Shown piece after piece: positions 1-8,618 of a stretch of 39,085 bases of DNA (positions within the stretch are counted from its first letter, which is position 1; the number at the start of each line of letters is the position of its first letter). The position numbers and the translations under genes are program-made. The notes under the pieces are model-generated. The model had not been told where the DNA came from. It ran no database searches and saw only the letters and a program-made list of their open reading frames with translations. Source of the stretch: Planctomycetota bacterium (GTDB lineage Bacteria; Planctomycetota; UBA1135); the NCBI GenBank assembly GCA_021776795.1, contig JAJFFC010000025.1, positions 1 to 39,085 on the forward strand. The letters run 5' to 3'.

Positions 1-1625
1 CGGAATTGAATATCAGCTTTCCCTGTTGCATCAAGAACTCCTCGCAGCCCTGCCTGACCCTGGGTTGCCCAAAGAACCGGACTCGGCAGAAGATGGGTAT
101 CCCAGGCTCCAAAATGAAGGCCCGATTCGTCTTCAGCAAAATCCGTTGATAGCAGGACTCGGAATGGACGGTTGGGGCCACTTGGAATATCTAAACCAAG
201 ACGAATTGTACTTCCAATGGAAGCTGATTCAGGGTGATGGAGTGTTTTAAATCCAACGATTGCAAGCCCGGGAACCGGTTCGCTAATCGAACTAATCCTT
301 GCGTACCATTCAGGGTATCCATCTCCATCAACATCACCAACATATTGATTAGAACTTGGTCTAGGGAATAGGCCCAGGGTGGAAGTCCAGGGATCAGTCC
401 TGCCCGCATCCCAGGAATAATCAGTCAATCTACTGCCGTTTTTCCCCGAAAATGCGACCAAGGAGTATCTCTCAGGGCCTATCGCTTGAAAAATGAAATC
501 CGTCCAGCCATCGTTGTCGATATCGACGAAAGAGCGAATTGGAAGACGCGCATCAATGCCCTGCGCCTGGTTTGGTACAAAGCGTGGATCTAGGCTGGCA
601 AAAGGAACCTCCCAAATGAGACTACCATTCCCACCGCTAATCAGCTGAATCTTCCCTTCTGTGGCATGATTGGCAGAGTGAGGCGCACCAAGAATGATGT
701 CGGTAATGCCATCATTGTCTAAATCCGAGGTGAGGGTTGCCGCTGCAGTAAAGATTGGAGTCGGTACGGAATCGAGGGGCCATGTCCGGGACCAAATTAC
801 GTTGCCGGTTCTCCCGTCTAAACAGCGGGCTCTCCAATCCCTGAGACCTGAGTTATTATCCACATAGACTATGAACACATCTTTAATGCCATCACCGTTG
901 ACATCCGCGCCCGGTTTAGTGACCCCAGAATTCATCGCGGGAATAATTTGCTGATACTGCGTTGGCGCGTAGTCAATCCACCGGAAGCGCATCGTAGAGG
1001 TATCGAAGAGTCCTGATATGAATGCATCGTGTAAAGCGGAATCCTGGTAAAAGGTGATCAAGATTTCTTCGTACCCATCTCCATCAAGATCTCCATATGG
1101 GATAGCTTCGCCAAATCCAGCGGCTGACGGGAGGCCGGGTGCAGCTTCTGGCATAAATGAGGCTCCGAGGGCTTCACCTGATGCGGCATCCCATATAACA
1201 ATGTACGGAACAACTCGAAAGGGTGGAAAGGGAAATGTATCGAATGCCATCGATATTTGGGCAACACCAATTTGGTTGCCCACCTGCAATAAAATCTGCG
1301 GCCTCAGATGTGTTTGCAAATTACTATTAGGACCTAGGTTAAATGCTGACATCTTTTGCCTAGTCCCAAGCTCGATTTGGGCCCCGCCAAGGAAAAAACT
1401 AAGCCCATTATCGGAGGTCCCAATCCAATCCACTGCGCCATCGAGGTTGGCGTCTGAAAGCCCCTGACCTGGCTTCATCTCCGGATGGCTGGCTGAGTCC
1501 AGCCAAAGAACATCGTGGAAAGCCATGGGATGGTCATCCGGTTTTTGAGCACCCTGCCCCCACGCTCCTGGTGCCGTCACGTATGTCCCGCAAAAGCAGG
1601 CAAATAGAAGGGTGAGATATCTCAT
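1..1625 (-). CDS. Exported FG-GAP/VCBS repeat protein, 3' end cut by window edge
   Basis: An open frame of 541 codons runs from ATG at 1625 leftward off the window without a stop, so the C-terminus is missing. The start encodes a signal peptide (MRYLTLLFACFCGTYV...). At least six calcium-binding DxDxDG-type loops follow, for example DLDGDGYEEI, DVNGDGIKDV, DLDNDGITDI, DIDNDGWTDF and DVDGDGYPEW. These are typical of integrin-like FG-GAP/VCBS beta-propellers, which bind ligands or surfaces outside the cytoplasm. The last visible part (IGSTIRLGLDIPSG... through GVLDATGKADIQF) resembles the beginning of the beta-rich C-terminal module seen complete in other genes of this window. A structural or adhesive surface role is inferred. 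The family call is secure, the function is not. Confidence 0.85.
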   Translation of the reverse strand, partial: MRYLTLLFACFCGTYVTAPGAWGQGAQKPDDHPMAFHDVLWLDSASHPEMKPGQGLSDANLDGAVDWIGTSDNGLSFFLGGAQIELGTRQKMSAFNLGPNSNLQTHLRPQILLQVGNQIGVAQISMAFDTFPFPPFRVVPYIVIWDAASGEALGASFMPEAAPGLPSAAGFGEAIPYGDLDGDGYEEILITFYQDSALHDAFISGLFDTSTMRFRWIDYAPTQYQQIIPAMNSGVTKPGADVNGDGIKDVFIVYVDNNSGLRDWRARCLDGRTGNVIWSRTWPLDSVPTPIFTAAATLTSDLDNDGITDIILGAPHSANHATEGKIQLISGGNGSLIWEVPFASLDPRFVPNQAQGIDARLPIRSFVDIDNDGWTDFIFQAIGPERYSLVAFSGKNGSRLTDYSWDAGRTDPWTSTLGLFPRPSSNQYVGDVDGDGYPEWYARISSISEPVPGLAIVGFKTLHHPESASIGSTIRLGLDIPSGPNRPFRVLLSTDFAEDESGLHFGAWDTHLLPSPVLWATQGQAGLRGVLDATGKADIQF

Positions 1626-1970
1626 TCGTTGATGGCTACCGTATCGAGGCTGAGTTGCAAAGGTGGGGTTGTTACCAGAATAGCTGCTCTAGCTTATCGG
1701 TTTTCAATAATGAGGTACCTGCCTTTTTGAGAATCAATCACGAATTTCCATGATCTACTTATGCAAGTACCCCTCTGCTTGCGTAGGTATTCTTGCTTGG
1801 TTCATCGCGAACAGGCCAATCCTTACTAGACACGAGGAATCTCAAAGAAAGATGAGTCTGCAAACTGGACTCGAACCGGCGACATGCGGCTAGGGAACCT
1901 GGCACCCTACCCACTGGGCAACGGCCGTATTTTCAGCGCGAGGCAAATCTTCGCAGCGGATCCGAGGTCC
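1626..1970. other. Intergenic gap, no gene; imperfect inverted repeat
   Basis: This A+T-richer stretch separates two minus-strand genes and holds no convincing reading frame. It contains an imperfect inverted repeat (GCAAGTACC at 1763-1771 against GGTATTCTTGC at 1786-1796) and the tRNA-like remnant described separately. No clear promoter for the gene starting at 1625 was recognised. Confidence 0.5.
1856..1928 (-). pseudogene. Degenerate tRNA-like sequence
   Basis: Read on the minus strand, this 73-nt stretch has tRNA spacing. A 4-bp D stem (GCCC/GGGT) encloses a classic D loop AGTGGGTA. Then come 17 nt in the place of an anticodon arm, a 5-nt variable loop ATGTC, and a T arm GCCGG-TTCGAGT-CCAGT with four of five pairs. 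The would-be anticodon stem (CCAGG/GCCGC) and acceptor stem (ACGGCCG/TTGCAGA) do not pair, so it cannot fold as a working tRNA. The variable loop and T arm resemble tRNA-Arg. It is best read as a decayed tRNA or a chance match. A tRNA remnant can mark an old integration site, but nothing else here shows that. Confidence 0.3.
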
Positions 1971-4571
1971 TTATTGCCCCACTACTGCGCGCAAGCCATG
2001 GCTCAGGGCCCAGCCTTGTGTTTGCCCGCTATCGCGGAAGGCGGCTTGCAGGTAGCGCTCTGCACCAATCAATGCCGGGTTATTCGGAATCGAAAGAGTG
2101 ACTGTGGCAACGCCATTGCCGTCGGCGGTCATCGACTTCTGCCACACGACTTGGTTGAGATCGATTAACAAATCTCCACCGAACATCGCCATGTCGTTGC
2201 CGGCTAAGGAAACGTTGAGGAATCCAGAGCCAAAGTCCGGCGCTCCCTCGACAGTCAGCATGACTTGCGAACCTAGCAAAGGCTGTGCGTTGGCTTCTAG
2301 AGTCAAGACGTTGGGGCCGTCACGTAGTTCGGCATAAGGGAAGAACCCAGGAGTTTCGGGAAGGTAGTCCCAAATGCCTCGGCCATAAGTGCCGAAGCGA
2401 ATCATGTTCGCGGAAGGTACGGCTTCGACCGACCAATAGCGAGTGATTGGAGCTTCAGCCCCCAAAATACTCGACCACTGCTGGGTGCTTGGCTCGTACT
2501 CCCAGGCACCAGAGTGTGCGGCGGCGTACATGCGTCCACTACCATCGGGAGCTTCGACCATGTCGTAGACCAAAGTGTTGGGCATGCCCGAACGACGATC
2601 TTGGAAGGATTGGCCGCCATTCGCAGAGAACATGACTGGGGCATTGCTGTAACCCGAACCGCCAATCCAAACCACGTCGGCCGTGGTCGAAGACGGCACG
2701 ATGGTGGTGCCGTAGAAGTAATGCGCGGAAGGACCAGTGGTTGCGGATTGCGTCCAGGTCACGCCGCGGTCAGTGCTCCAGTAAATCTTGCCGTCGGAAG
2801 TGGTGCACCAAGCGCGTTGCGGATCGACAGGAGAAAAGGCCAAAGCGGTCACCTCAGGCGTGAAGGTTTTCGAACCTAACTGGGTGTAGTTCCAGTTGTA
2901 TTGAATGCCTTGCCGCTCATAGCGCCAAATCTTCTTGCCGCATAGGTAGAAGACATCGGGGTCTTCGGGGTCGGCAACCATGAAAGGCAGCCACTGCCCG
3001 GCAAAGCCGGTGGGGAAATCTTCGAAGTACAAAGCAGGCCAACCTTCCCCAACGCAAATCAAGATGAAGCCCGGATAGTCGGAGTAGACAATATCTAAGG
3101 TTCCCGAAGTGGAGCTCAAGTGACCATAATCACCGGTGATGTCCTCGACGAAATTCTGCGAAGGGCCACCACCAGCGATGGGCCCACCAATCGCACGCTG
3201 AAAGCCTTGGTCCTGCGAACCCGCATAAACTTGAGAGGGATCACGACGACTGGTCAGCGTGCTGTAGTACTGACTCACGCCCAATCGCTCCGCACTCAAC
3301 CAGTTCATGGTCGCGGCCTGGTCCGTGCTTTCATAAACACCGCCATGGGTATTGATGAACCAACGTTCACCGGAGGCTACGGAAGCATCGGGAATGACAC
3401 TCATGCCCATGAGGTCGGCGTGCAGCTTGTTTTGACGATCGGCCGGATGCTCCCACCAATCGCTCACCTTGCTAAAGCTGCTGCCACCATTGCTGGAGAG
3501 ATACATTTCGACGCCACCATAGGCGAGGGTATCGGCATCGGTAATCGAAGTGGTGAATGCACTCCACATTTCATTCATGTCGGTCGGATGACTCCAGCTC
3601 GAGCCGGCATTGGTCGTGCGCCAAAGCTCCCAAGTTCCGCTTCGCTTCAAAGCGGCACTGAAGGTTTGGCCGCCGCTAATTTCATGACCACCGAAACGCA
3701 CGTCCTCGGCCGTGAATCCAACGCTGCTCCCCAGGCTGCTGAAGCTCTGCCCGCCATCGGTGGATTGGTATAGGCGATCGCCTTCGAATAAGTACACCGG
3801 GCCGAGGACATCACGTGGCGTGAACAAATCCGCCTGTTCACTGATGCCATAGCTCACCGAAAAGCTCTGGCCATCATCCACCGAACGGTAGATGGACCAT
3901 GTGCTTGCTTGGCGACCCAGAATCAGAACGGTGTTGTTGGCATCGTCCAAAACCAACATGCGCCGAATCTCGGTGAAGATTGGTACACCCGTGGGAGCTT
4001 GCCAAGTCAATCCTTGATCTGCGCTGCGCCAAAGCTGGTTGTTGTCAGCACGAAGAATGACATCTTGCGCACCACCACTCTGGGGAATCACGCCGAGATG
4101 ATACACGCCGCCATACACGCCATCGCCGATGGCGGTCCAGGCGCTGCCGTCGGCCGGGCCATGAAAGACACCGCCGAGGTCCGTGCCGACATAAAGCGAT
4201 TGGCCATCACTGCTCGGCACCGTGATGTGCACACTGCCTGCCAAGTTGCGGCTACCCAATTCTTGCCAAGAGCCGGCAGTGAGTTGTGTGCTAAAAATGG
4301 CCTGCTCGCGCGCGGCCATCAAATCACGACGGTTCTGCTCTTCCATTACGCGCCAATCCACTCCCGGTGCCGCACGGTGCATGGCTTCCATCCATTCTTC
4401 GCGCGCCTCTTGGTTTTCTTCGCCCTCGTCTTGCTCGGCGGCAACCTCGGTCGGCTGCGGCATGCCATTGAGGTATGGCTTGGCGAAGGGATGCCCGGCA
4501 TTGGATTCAGCAACGGAGCAGGCGGCGAGCAGCAACAGCAGACTCGCCCCAATCGGGGAGGTACGGAACAT
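1971..4571 (-). CDS. BNR/sortilin-type beta-propeller lipoprotein
   Basis: This 866-residue protein starts with a lipoprotein signal (lipobox LAAC, Cys18), so it should be anchored outside the cytoplasm. The body carries repeated BNR/Asp-box motifs (S-x-D-x-G-x-[TS]-[WF]), including RSADQGLTW, RSVDDGQSF, QSTDGGQSF, RTTNAGSSW, LSSNGGSSF, WSTDRGVTW and SANGGQSF. These mark one or two multi-bladed propellers of the sialidase/VPS10/YVTN kind. No sialidase active-site set was recognised, so binding or structure is more likely than catalysis. Residues about 760-866 form the beta-rich C-terminal module (SIPNNPALIGAERYLQ) shared with the peroxidases at 8.6-13.8 kb. It follows the glutathione peroxidase gene by 108 bp, so it may have its own promoter. 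Confidence 0.85.
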   Translation of the reverse strand: MFRTSPIGASLLLLLAACSVAESNAGHPFAKPYLNGMPQPTEVAAEQDEGEENQEAREEWMEAMHRAAPGVDWRVMEEQNRRDLMAAREQAIFSTQLTAGSWQELGSRNLAGSVHITVPSSDGQSLYVGTDLGGVFHGPADGSAWTAIGDGVYGGVYHLGVIPQSGGAQDVILRADNNQLWRSADQGLTWQAPTGVPIFTEIRRMLVLDDANNTVLILGRQASTWSIYRSVDDGQSFSVSYGISEQADLFTPRDVLGPVYLFEGDRLYQSTDGGQSFSSLGSSVGFTAEDVRFGGHEISGGQTFSAALKRSGTWELWRTTNAGSSWSHPTDMNEMWSAFTTSITDADTLAYGGVEMYLSSNGGSSFSKVSDWWEHPADRQNKLHADLMGMSVIPDASVASGERWFINTHGGVYESTDQAATMNWLSAERLGVSQYYSTLTSRRDPSQVYAGSQDQGFQRAIGGPIAGGGPSQNFVEDITGDYGHLSSTSGTLDIVYSDYPGFILICVGEGWPALYFEDFPTGFAGQWLPFMVADPEDPDVFYLCGKKIWRYERQGIQYNWNYTQLGSKTFTPEVTALAFSPVDPQRAWCTTSDGKIYWSTDRGVTWTQSATTGPSAHYFYGTTIVPSSTTADVVWIGGSGYSNAPVMFSANGGQSFQDRRSGMPNTLVYDMVEAPDGSGRMYAAAHSGAWEYEPSTQQWSSILGAEAPITRYWSVEAVPSANMIRFGTYGRGIWDYLPETPGFFPYAELRDGPNVLTLEANAQPLLGSQVMLTVEGAPDFGSGFLNVSLAGNDMAMFGGDLLIDLNQVVWQKSMTADGNGVATVTLSIPNNPALIGAERYLQAAFRDSGQTQGWALSHGLRAVVGQ

Positions 4572-4679
4572 GGCGATGTGGACGGGAGGCGGCCAGAGGC
4601 AGCCTTAGGGATTCCCAGGGTCCCCCAAGATTAACCCAAAGCCGCTCGTGGCAACCACATTTTCCGCTCTTTCCGCGGC

Positions 4680-5240
4680 CTAAGACTGCGGCAAAGCGGC
4701 TTCCACCGCGGCGACGAACTCAGGGTCACTTGGGTCCACGCGGGTGCCGAAAAACTGCACTTGCTCGCCATCCGGAGCAATGAGGTATTTGGCGAAGTTC
4801 CACGCCGGTAGTTCTTTGGTCTTGCCGCCCAACCAGCGGTAAACCGGGGACTGGCCCTCACCCTCTTGCACCTCGACCTTGGCCATCAGTGGGAAGGTCA
4901 CCTGATAGTTGTCGCTGCAGAAGGCGCGGATTTCGTCGGCAGAGCCGGGCTCTTGGCCGAGGAACTGATTACAGGGGAAGGCCAGAATCACCAAGCCCTG
5001 GTCGGCATAGCGTTCGTACATTTTCTGCAGGCCTTCGTACTGCGGGGTGTAACCACACTTGCTGGCCACGTTGACCACCAGCACCGCCTTGCCACGATAA
5101 TCTTCCAGCGCTTTGGCCTCGCCCTCTAAGGTGCTGGCCTCAAGGGCGAAGAAATCGGTGCGCGGGGTCTCGGCCGTGACGGTTTGGCTGCAAGACAACG
5201 CGAGGGTGGCACTCGTAAACAGGAACAGGAAGGATTTCAT
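4680..5240 (-). CDS. gpx: Glutathione peroxidase family protein (thiol peroxidase), exported
   Basis: This 186-residue protein is predicted to reduce hydrogen peroxide or lipid hydroperoxides. The catalytic tetrad of the family is visible: peroxidatic Cys62 in NVASKCGYTP, Gln92 in FPCNQF, and Trp147-Asn148 in AWNF. Cys108 (RAFCSD) sits where the resolving Cys lies in thioredoxin-dependent, BtuE-like enzymes, so thioredoxin rather than glutathione is the likely reductant. It uses Cys, not selenocysteine. The N-terminus (MKSFLFLFTSATLALSC) is a signal peptide with a possible but weak lipobox ending at Cys17, placing the enzyme outside the cytoplasm. Its ATG overlaps the recQ stop in an ATGA, which implies translational coupling. 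Confidence 0.92.
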   Translation of the reverse strand: MKSFLFLFTSATLALSCSQTVTAETPRTDFFALEASTLEGEAKALEDYRGKAVLVVNVASKCGYTPQYEGLQKMYERYADQGLVILAFPCNQFLGQEPGSADEIRAFCSDNYQVTFPLMAKVEVQEGEGQSPVYRWLGGKTKELPAWNFAKYLIAPDGEQVQFFGTRVDPSDPEFVAAVEAALPQS

Positions 5241-7162
5241 GACATGCTGGGTTCGACGTCCTCGCCGGCCAAGATGGCCAGAACGGCCGCGCCGAAGCGA
5301 GACACTTTCTTAGGTCCAAAGCCTGGGACCAGCAAGAGTTCTTCCTCGGATTGTGGGCACATGACGGCCATGGCAGTCAGGCTTTTGTTGGTCGCGATCA
5401 CGTAGGCCGGTGCGCCCTGCGCGGCAGCGGTTCGCGCGCGCCACAAACGCAGGCGCTGGAAACGGTCCCCCGCTTCGCCGTCGAGCTCTGGAGGGAGGTC
5501 CTGTGCAGAAACCGCTGCACGATCCGTACTGCTTGAGCGAGTCGTCGAACTCGCTGCGGTGGTGACTTCTTGCAACGGCAGTTGCCACGCCGAAGAGTCG
5601 CCATCTGCCAATAGGTGGCGCGCAATTGGCGTGGCGGTGAGCACGGGATACTCACTCCCGGTGGTGCCGACCCACCCGGCATCCATCATGGCTTGCAACA
5701 AGCTCTCGGCGAGCTGGCGCGGACAGCCTTGGGCATCGGCGTAGCCTGGCGCTTGCACTGGAATGCCTTTGGCTTTGCTACCGCGCAAGATATCCAGGAA
5801 CTTGCGGCGGCCATAGCTGCGGCGCTGATCTTCTTGCGCCACCAAGGCGCGTAAGAACTGTTCTGCAAGCTGACGCTCCTGAGCGGACAACTCTCGCGCA
5901 ACACCTGAAGAAGCAGCACATCGTGCGCAAGAGCCACAACTCGGCACCACTTGGGCGACGTCGGGGTCACCGAAGTATTCCAACAAACGCCGCCACAAAC
6001 AAAGATTGCTTTGCAAGGCTTCATATACCCGATGTAACCGCCGTTGTGCCGCCGCCCGCTGTGCCAAGTCTTCGTTTTGCTGAATCAAGAAATCTTGGGT
6101 GCGGTAGTCCTTGCCCAACCACAGCAAAACTACACGCGCTTCGGAACCATCGCGACCGGCGCGACCAATCTCTTGGTAGTAGTCCTCGAAGGAGCGCGGC
6201 ATGCTCAAGTGCACCAGCAATCGCAAATCGGGTTTGTCGATGCCCATGCCAAAGGCGCTGGTGGCGATGAGTGCATCGAGCTCGTCGGCGAGGAAGGCAT
6301 CTTGGACGCGGGAGCGTGCCTCGCCTTCCATGCCAGCGTGATAGAACGCCGCGCGCAGACCGGCTTCCTGGAGCGCCGCCGCCGCGTTTTCGGTCTTTTG
6401 CCGGGTTGCGGCGTAAATCAGGGCCGGCGCTTTGCCTTCACGCTGCTGCACCAAGGAAACCAGCTGTCGCATTTGCCCCACTTCATTTTGCAAACGGCGA
6501 TCTTCCAACTTTAAGTTGGGGCGGAAGAAGCCGTGCACAAACAAATCTGGGTCGCGCATTCCCAAGGCCTCGCCCAGTTCCTCGCGCAACTCCGGCGTGG
6601 CGGTGGCGGTGAAGGCCGCGATGCAAGTGGGCCGCAGCTGCTCTAAAAAGGGCTGAATCTGCAAGTAAGCCTCGCGGAACTCATGCCCCCAACGCAACAC
6701 GCAATGGGCTTCATCAATCGCGACGAAGGGAACCGAAACTTGGCTCAGCAACTCCATGAAGCGAGGGGCCTGCAAGCGCTCGGGCGACACATACAGCAGC
6801 TTCAACTTGCCGTCGGCCAGGCGCTGCTCCACTGCGGCGCGCTCCTCATAATCTTGGTTGCTATCTAAATGACCTGCGGCATAACCGCGCGCGCGCAGCG
6901 CCAATACCTGATCGCGCATGAGCGAAATCAACGGCGAAATCACCAGGCTGGTGCCAGGCATGAGGGCGGCCGGCAGTTGATAGCAGAGAGATTTGCCGCC
7001 GCCGGTAGGCATGACCGCAATCGTGGGCCGTGCCATGCCGATGGCACGCACGACCTCGGCCTGGCCCAAACGAAACTCCTCCATGCCAAAGCCCTGGCGC
7101 AAGAGGTGGTAGACCTCTCCCTTCGAAAAACCGCTTCCTACCGGGCTTTGCTCCTGCTGCAC
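5237..7162 (-). CDS. recQ: ATP-dependent DNA helicase RecQ
   Basis: This 641-residue 3'-5' superfamily 2 helicase acts in recombination and replication-fork repair. Motif 0 is FRLGQ (about residue 30). Walker A is TGGGKS (53-58), and DEAH (150-153) is followed by a divergent aromatic-rich loop CVLRWGHEFR. Motif III is FTATATP, and motif VI QEIGRAGRDG follows FGMGIDKP. A zinc site of four Cys (CLWRRLLEYF then CGSCARC), an RQC winged helix and a C-terminal HRDC domain complete the usual bacterial RecQ layout. The start is GTG at 7162, supported by an AGGA Shine-Dalgarno seven bases upstream. It lies 26 bp after the small lipoprotein gene and overlaps the peroxidase gene by 4 bp, so it belongs to a four-gene minus-strand transcription unit. 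Confidence 0.95.
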   Translation of the reverse strand: MQQEQSPVGSGFSKGEVYHLLRQGFGMEEFRLGQAEVVRAIGMARPTIAVMPTGGGKSLCYQLPAALMPGTSLVISPLISLMRDQVLALRARGYAAGHLDSNQDYEERAAVEQRLADGKLKLLYVSPERLQAPRFMELLSQVSVPFVAIDEAHCVLRWGHEFREAYLQIQPFLEQLRPTCIAAFTATATPELREELGEALGMRDPDLFVHGFFRPNLKLEDRRLQNEVGQMRQLVSLVQQREGKAPALIYAATRQKTENAAAALQEAGLRAAFYHAGMEGEARSRVQDAFLADELDALIATSAFGMGIDKPDLRLLVHLSMPRSFEDYYQEIGRAGRDGSEARVVLLWLGKDYRTQDFLIQQNEDLAQRAAAQRRLHRVYEALQSNLCLWRRLLEYFGDPDVAQVVPSCGSCARCAASSGVARELSAQERQLAEQFLRALVAQEDQRRSYGRRKFLDILRGSKAKGIPVQAPGYADAQGCPRQLAESLLQAMMDAGWVGTTGSEYPVLTATPIARHLLADGDSSAWQLPLQEVTTAASSTTRSSSTDRAAVSAQDLPPELDGEAGDRFQRLRLWRARTAAAQGAPAYVIATNKSLTAMAVMCPQSEEELLLVPGFGPKKVSRFGAAVLAILAGEDVEPSMS

Positions 7163-7188
7163 CGAGGAATCCTAGCAGCTGGCGAGGC

Positions 7189-7734
7189 TCAAGAGTCGTC
7201 GCCGGCAGGGTCGAATCCGATGATCCCTGCCAGGAAATCGACCATCTGCCCGGGGCTCACGCCAAGGCGCGCGCCGACCAGCACATGCGCCCCAAGTTCG
7301 AGGTCGAAGCCGTGGACCAAACTGCTCTGCGGATTCGTTGGGGCCCAGCCGCCGAGGTGAACCAGGTAGCACTCATCTTGCACGTCTTGTTCGCGCCACC
7401 CGCCTTGGGCGTCGCTAAACAAGAAGCGGCCATGCAATACGCCATCTTCCATGATCGGCGCCACCGGCAGGCCGAGGGTCATGACTCCGGCGCTGCCGAA
7501 GCGCCGGCCAATCATGCCGGCCTCGCCATGCACACCGCCACCCACAGAGAGGTGCAGCAAATCGGTGGCCTGGACGTCAGCGCTGATTTCTGGACCCGCG
7601 GAGACGGTCACCGTGAAGCAATCTAGGAAATCGCGGCCGCGGTCAGGAAGGTAGGTGCTGTTGGAACAGGAGAAAGCGCCCAATGCCAACACGAAAATCA
7701 TGGAGCGAGAGAAACCGTGCAGGAGCAAACTCAT
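7189..7734 (-). CDS. Small predicted lipoprotein of unknown function
   Basis: This 181-residue protein has a hydrophobic N-terminus ending in a possible lipobox (GAFSC, Cys23), so it is probably a lipoprotein. The rest is rich in Gly and beta-prone sequence (LPDRGRDFLDCFTVTV, LLHLSVGGGVHGEAGMIG). The DRGRDFLD...SAGPEISADVQATD stretch recalls an uncharacterised lipoprotein type in environmental bacteria, but I cannot name a family. The ATG at 7734 directly follows the TAA stop of the DUF1801 gene with no spacer, so the two are probably translated together. Function unknown. Confidence 0.7.
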   Translation of the reverse strand: MSLLLHGFSRSMIFVLALGAFSCSNSTYLPDRGRDFLDCFTVTVSAGPEISADVQATDLLHLSVGGGVHGEAGMIGRRFGSAGVMTLGLPVAPIMEDGVLHGRFLFSDAQGGWREQDVQDECYLVHLGGWAPTNPQSSLVHGFDLELGAHVLVGARLGVSPGQMVDFLAGIIGFDPAGDDS

Positions 7735-8163
7735 TTAGCAACCACTCTGCGTCCGTTTGACATGCGCGGCCGATTTCTTGATCAGTTGCCGCAACACTTT
7801 GAGATCGACGTCGTCGAGTTTATTGACGTAAAGACAAGACTTCCCGGTCTTATGTTTCCCTAACTTGGCCATCAAAGCTTCGTGGCCCTGAAAGCCACCC
7901 ATGATGTACAACACCATATTCGCCTTGCGTGGAGCAAAGCCGGCCAGGAACCAATCGCCTTCGCGACCACTTTCGTACTGAAAGCGATACTCGCCAAAGC
8001 CAATCATGGTCGGGCCCCACATCTTCGGGGGCTCGCCGGTAACCTCCTGCATCATGTCCAACAGGACATGGGCATCTTCGCGGCGACGCACAGGCTCGAC
8101 CTGGGCGAGATAGGCGTGGACATCGCCATCGTGGGCTTTGGTTTTGTTGTTCGCTTCGGCCAT
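7735..8163 (-). CDS. DUF1801 (YdhG-like) family protein
   Basis: This 142-residue soluble protein matches the DUF1801 fold family: MWGPTMIGFGEYRFQY, then WFLAGFAPRKANMVLYI, and a C-terminal CLYVNKLDDVDLKVLRQLI. Members are small cytoplasmic proteins of uncertain biochemical role, related in fold to YjbR/frataxin-like proteins. ATG at 8163 is chosen. A GTG three bases upstream (8166) is an alternative with a slightly better distance to a GGGAG element. It is the first gene of the minus-strand run that continues through recQ to the peroxidase, and it is divergent from the SdpI-like gene. Confidence 0.85.
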   Translation of the reverse strand: MAEANNKTKAHDGDVHAYLAQVEPVRRREDAHVLLDMMQEVTGEPPKMWGPTMIGFGEYRFQYESGREGDWFLAGFAPRKANMVLYIMGGFQGHEALMAKLGKHKTGKSCLYVNKLDDVDLKVLRQLIKKSAAHVKRTQSGC

Positions 8164-8223
8164 CACTCGATTGCTCCCTACTACAGTAGCAGAGACCGAT
8201 TTCCTTCGACCGGACTACCCGCC

Positions 8224-8586
8224 ATGTTGATTATCATGATTGCCTTTACCGCCTCCGGCCTTCTTGCCGCAGGCCTCGCGATTCCTCTGCTCCGTGGCAA
8301 AGTGCCGCCGAATCGTTTCTACGGTTTTCGCACGCCTGCCACGCTGAGAGATGAAGAGCTGTGGTACGCCGCCAACCAAGCCAGCGCTCGGCATTTGTTG
8401 GTGTGGGGCATCTGTTGCACCGTGATTGCCTTAGGCGCTTTTTTTCTGCCGAACATCAGCGAGGACGTCTATTTTGCGCTCAATCTTGGTGCCGTAGTTG
8501 GCGGAGGGCTGGTGGTCATTCTGTGGAGCTTTTGGGATCTGCGCAGAATTCAACAGGAGCAAGGCCAAAAGGGGCCAAAGCGCTAG
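8224..8586 (+). CDS. SdpI/YhfL-family small membrane protein
   Basis: This 120-residue protein has three predicted membrane segments (about residues 1-20, 55-76 and 80-100). Its central signature, NRFYGFRTPATLRDEELWYAAN followed by SARHLLVWG, matches the SdpI family, named for the Bacillus immunity protein against the SDP toxin. Most members have no proven role. The frame is open upstream, but ATG at 8224 is preferred because the signature then has the normal distance from the N-terminus and the upstream codons overlap the divergent DUF1801 gene. It precedes the peroxidase cluster on the same strand by 32 bp. Confidence 0.75.
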   Translation: MLIIMIAFTASGLLAAGLAIPLLRGKVPPNRFYGFRTPATLRDEELWYAANQASARHLLVWGICCTVIALGAFFLPNISEDVYFALNLGAVVGGGLVVILWSFWDLRRIQQEQGQKGPKR

Positions 8587-8618
8587 CGGTTCATGAGGTA
8601 GTCTTTTTCGAGGTCCAC

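Noticed and set aside
3120..3773. A 217-codon plus-strand frame
   Set aside because: It lies wholly antisense to the BNR lipoprotein, has no domain, and arises from the GC-rich codon bias of the real gene.
7882..8223. Long N-terminal extension of the SdpI-like protein
   Set aside because: It is antisense to the DUF1801 gene and lacks family similarity; ATG 8224 gives the expected N-terminus.
8361..8618. Upstream extension of peroxidase copy 1
   Set aside because: It overlaps the SdpI-like gene in another frame and would bury the signal peptide that begins at 8619.
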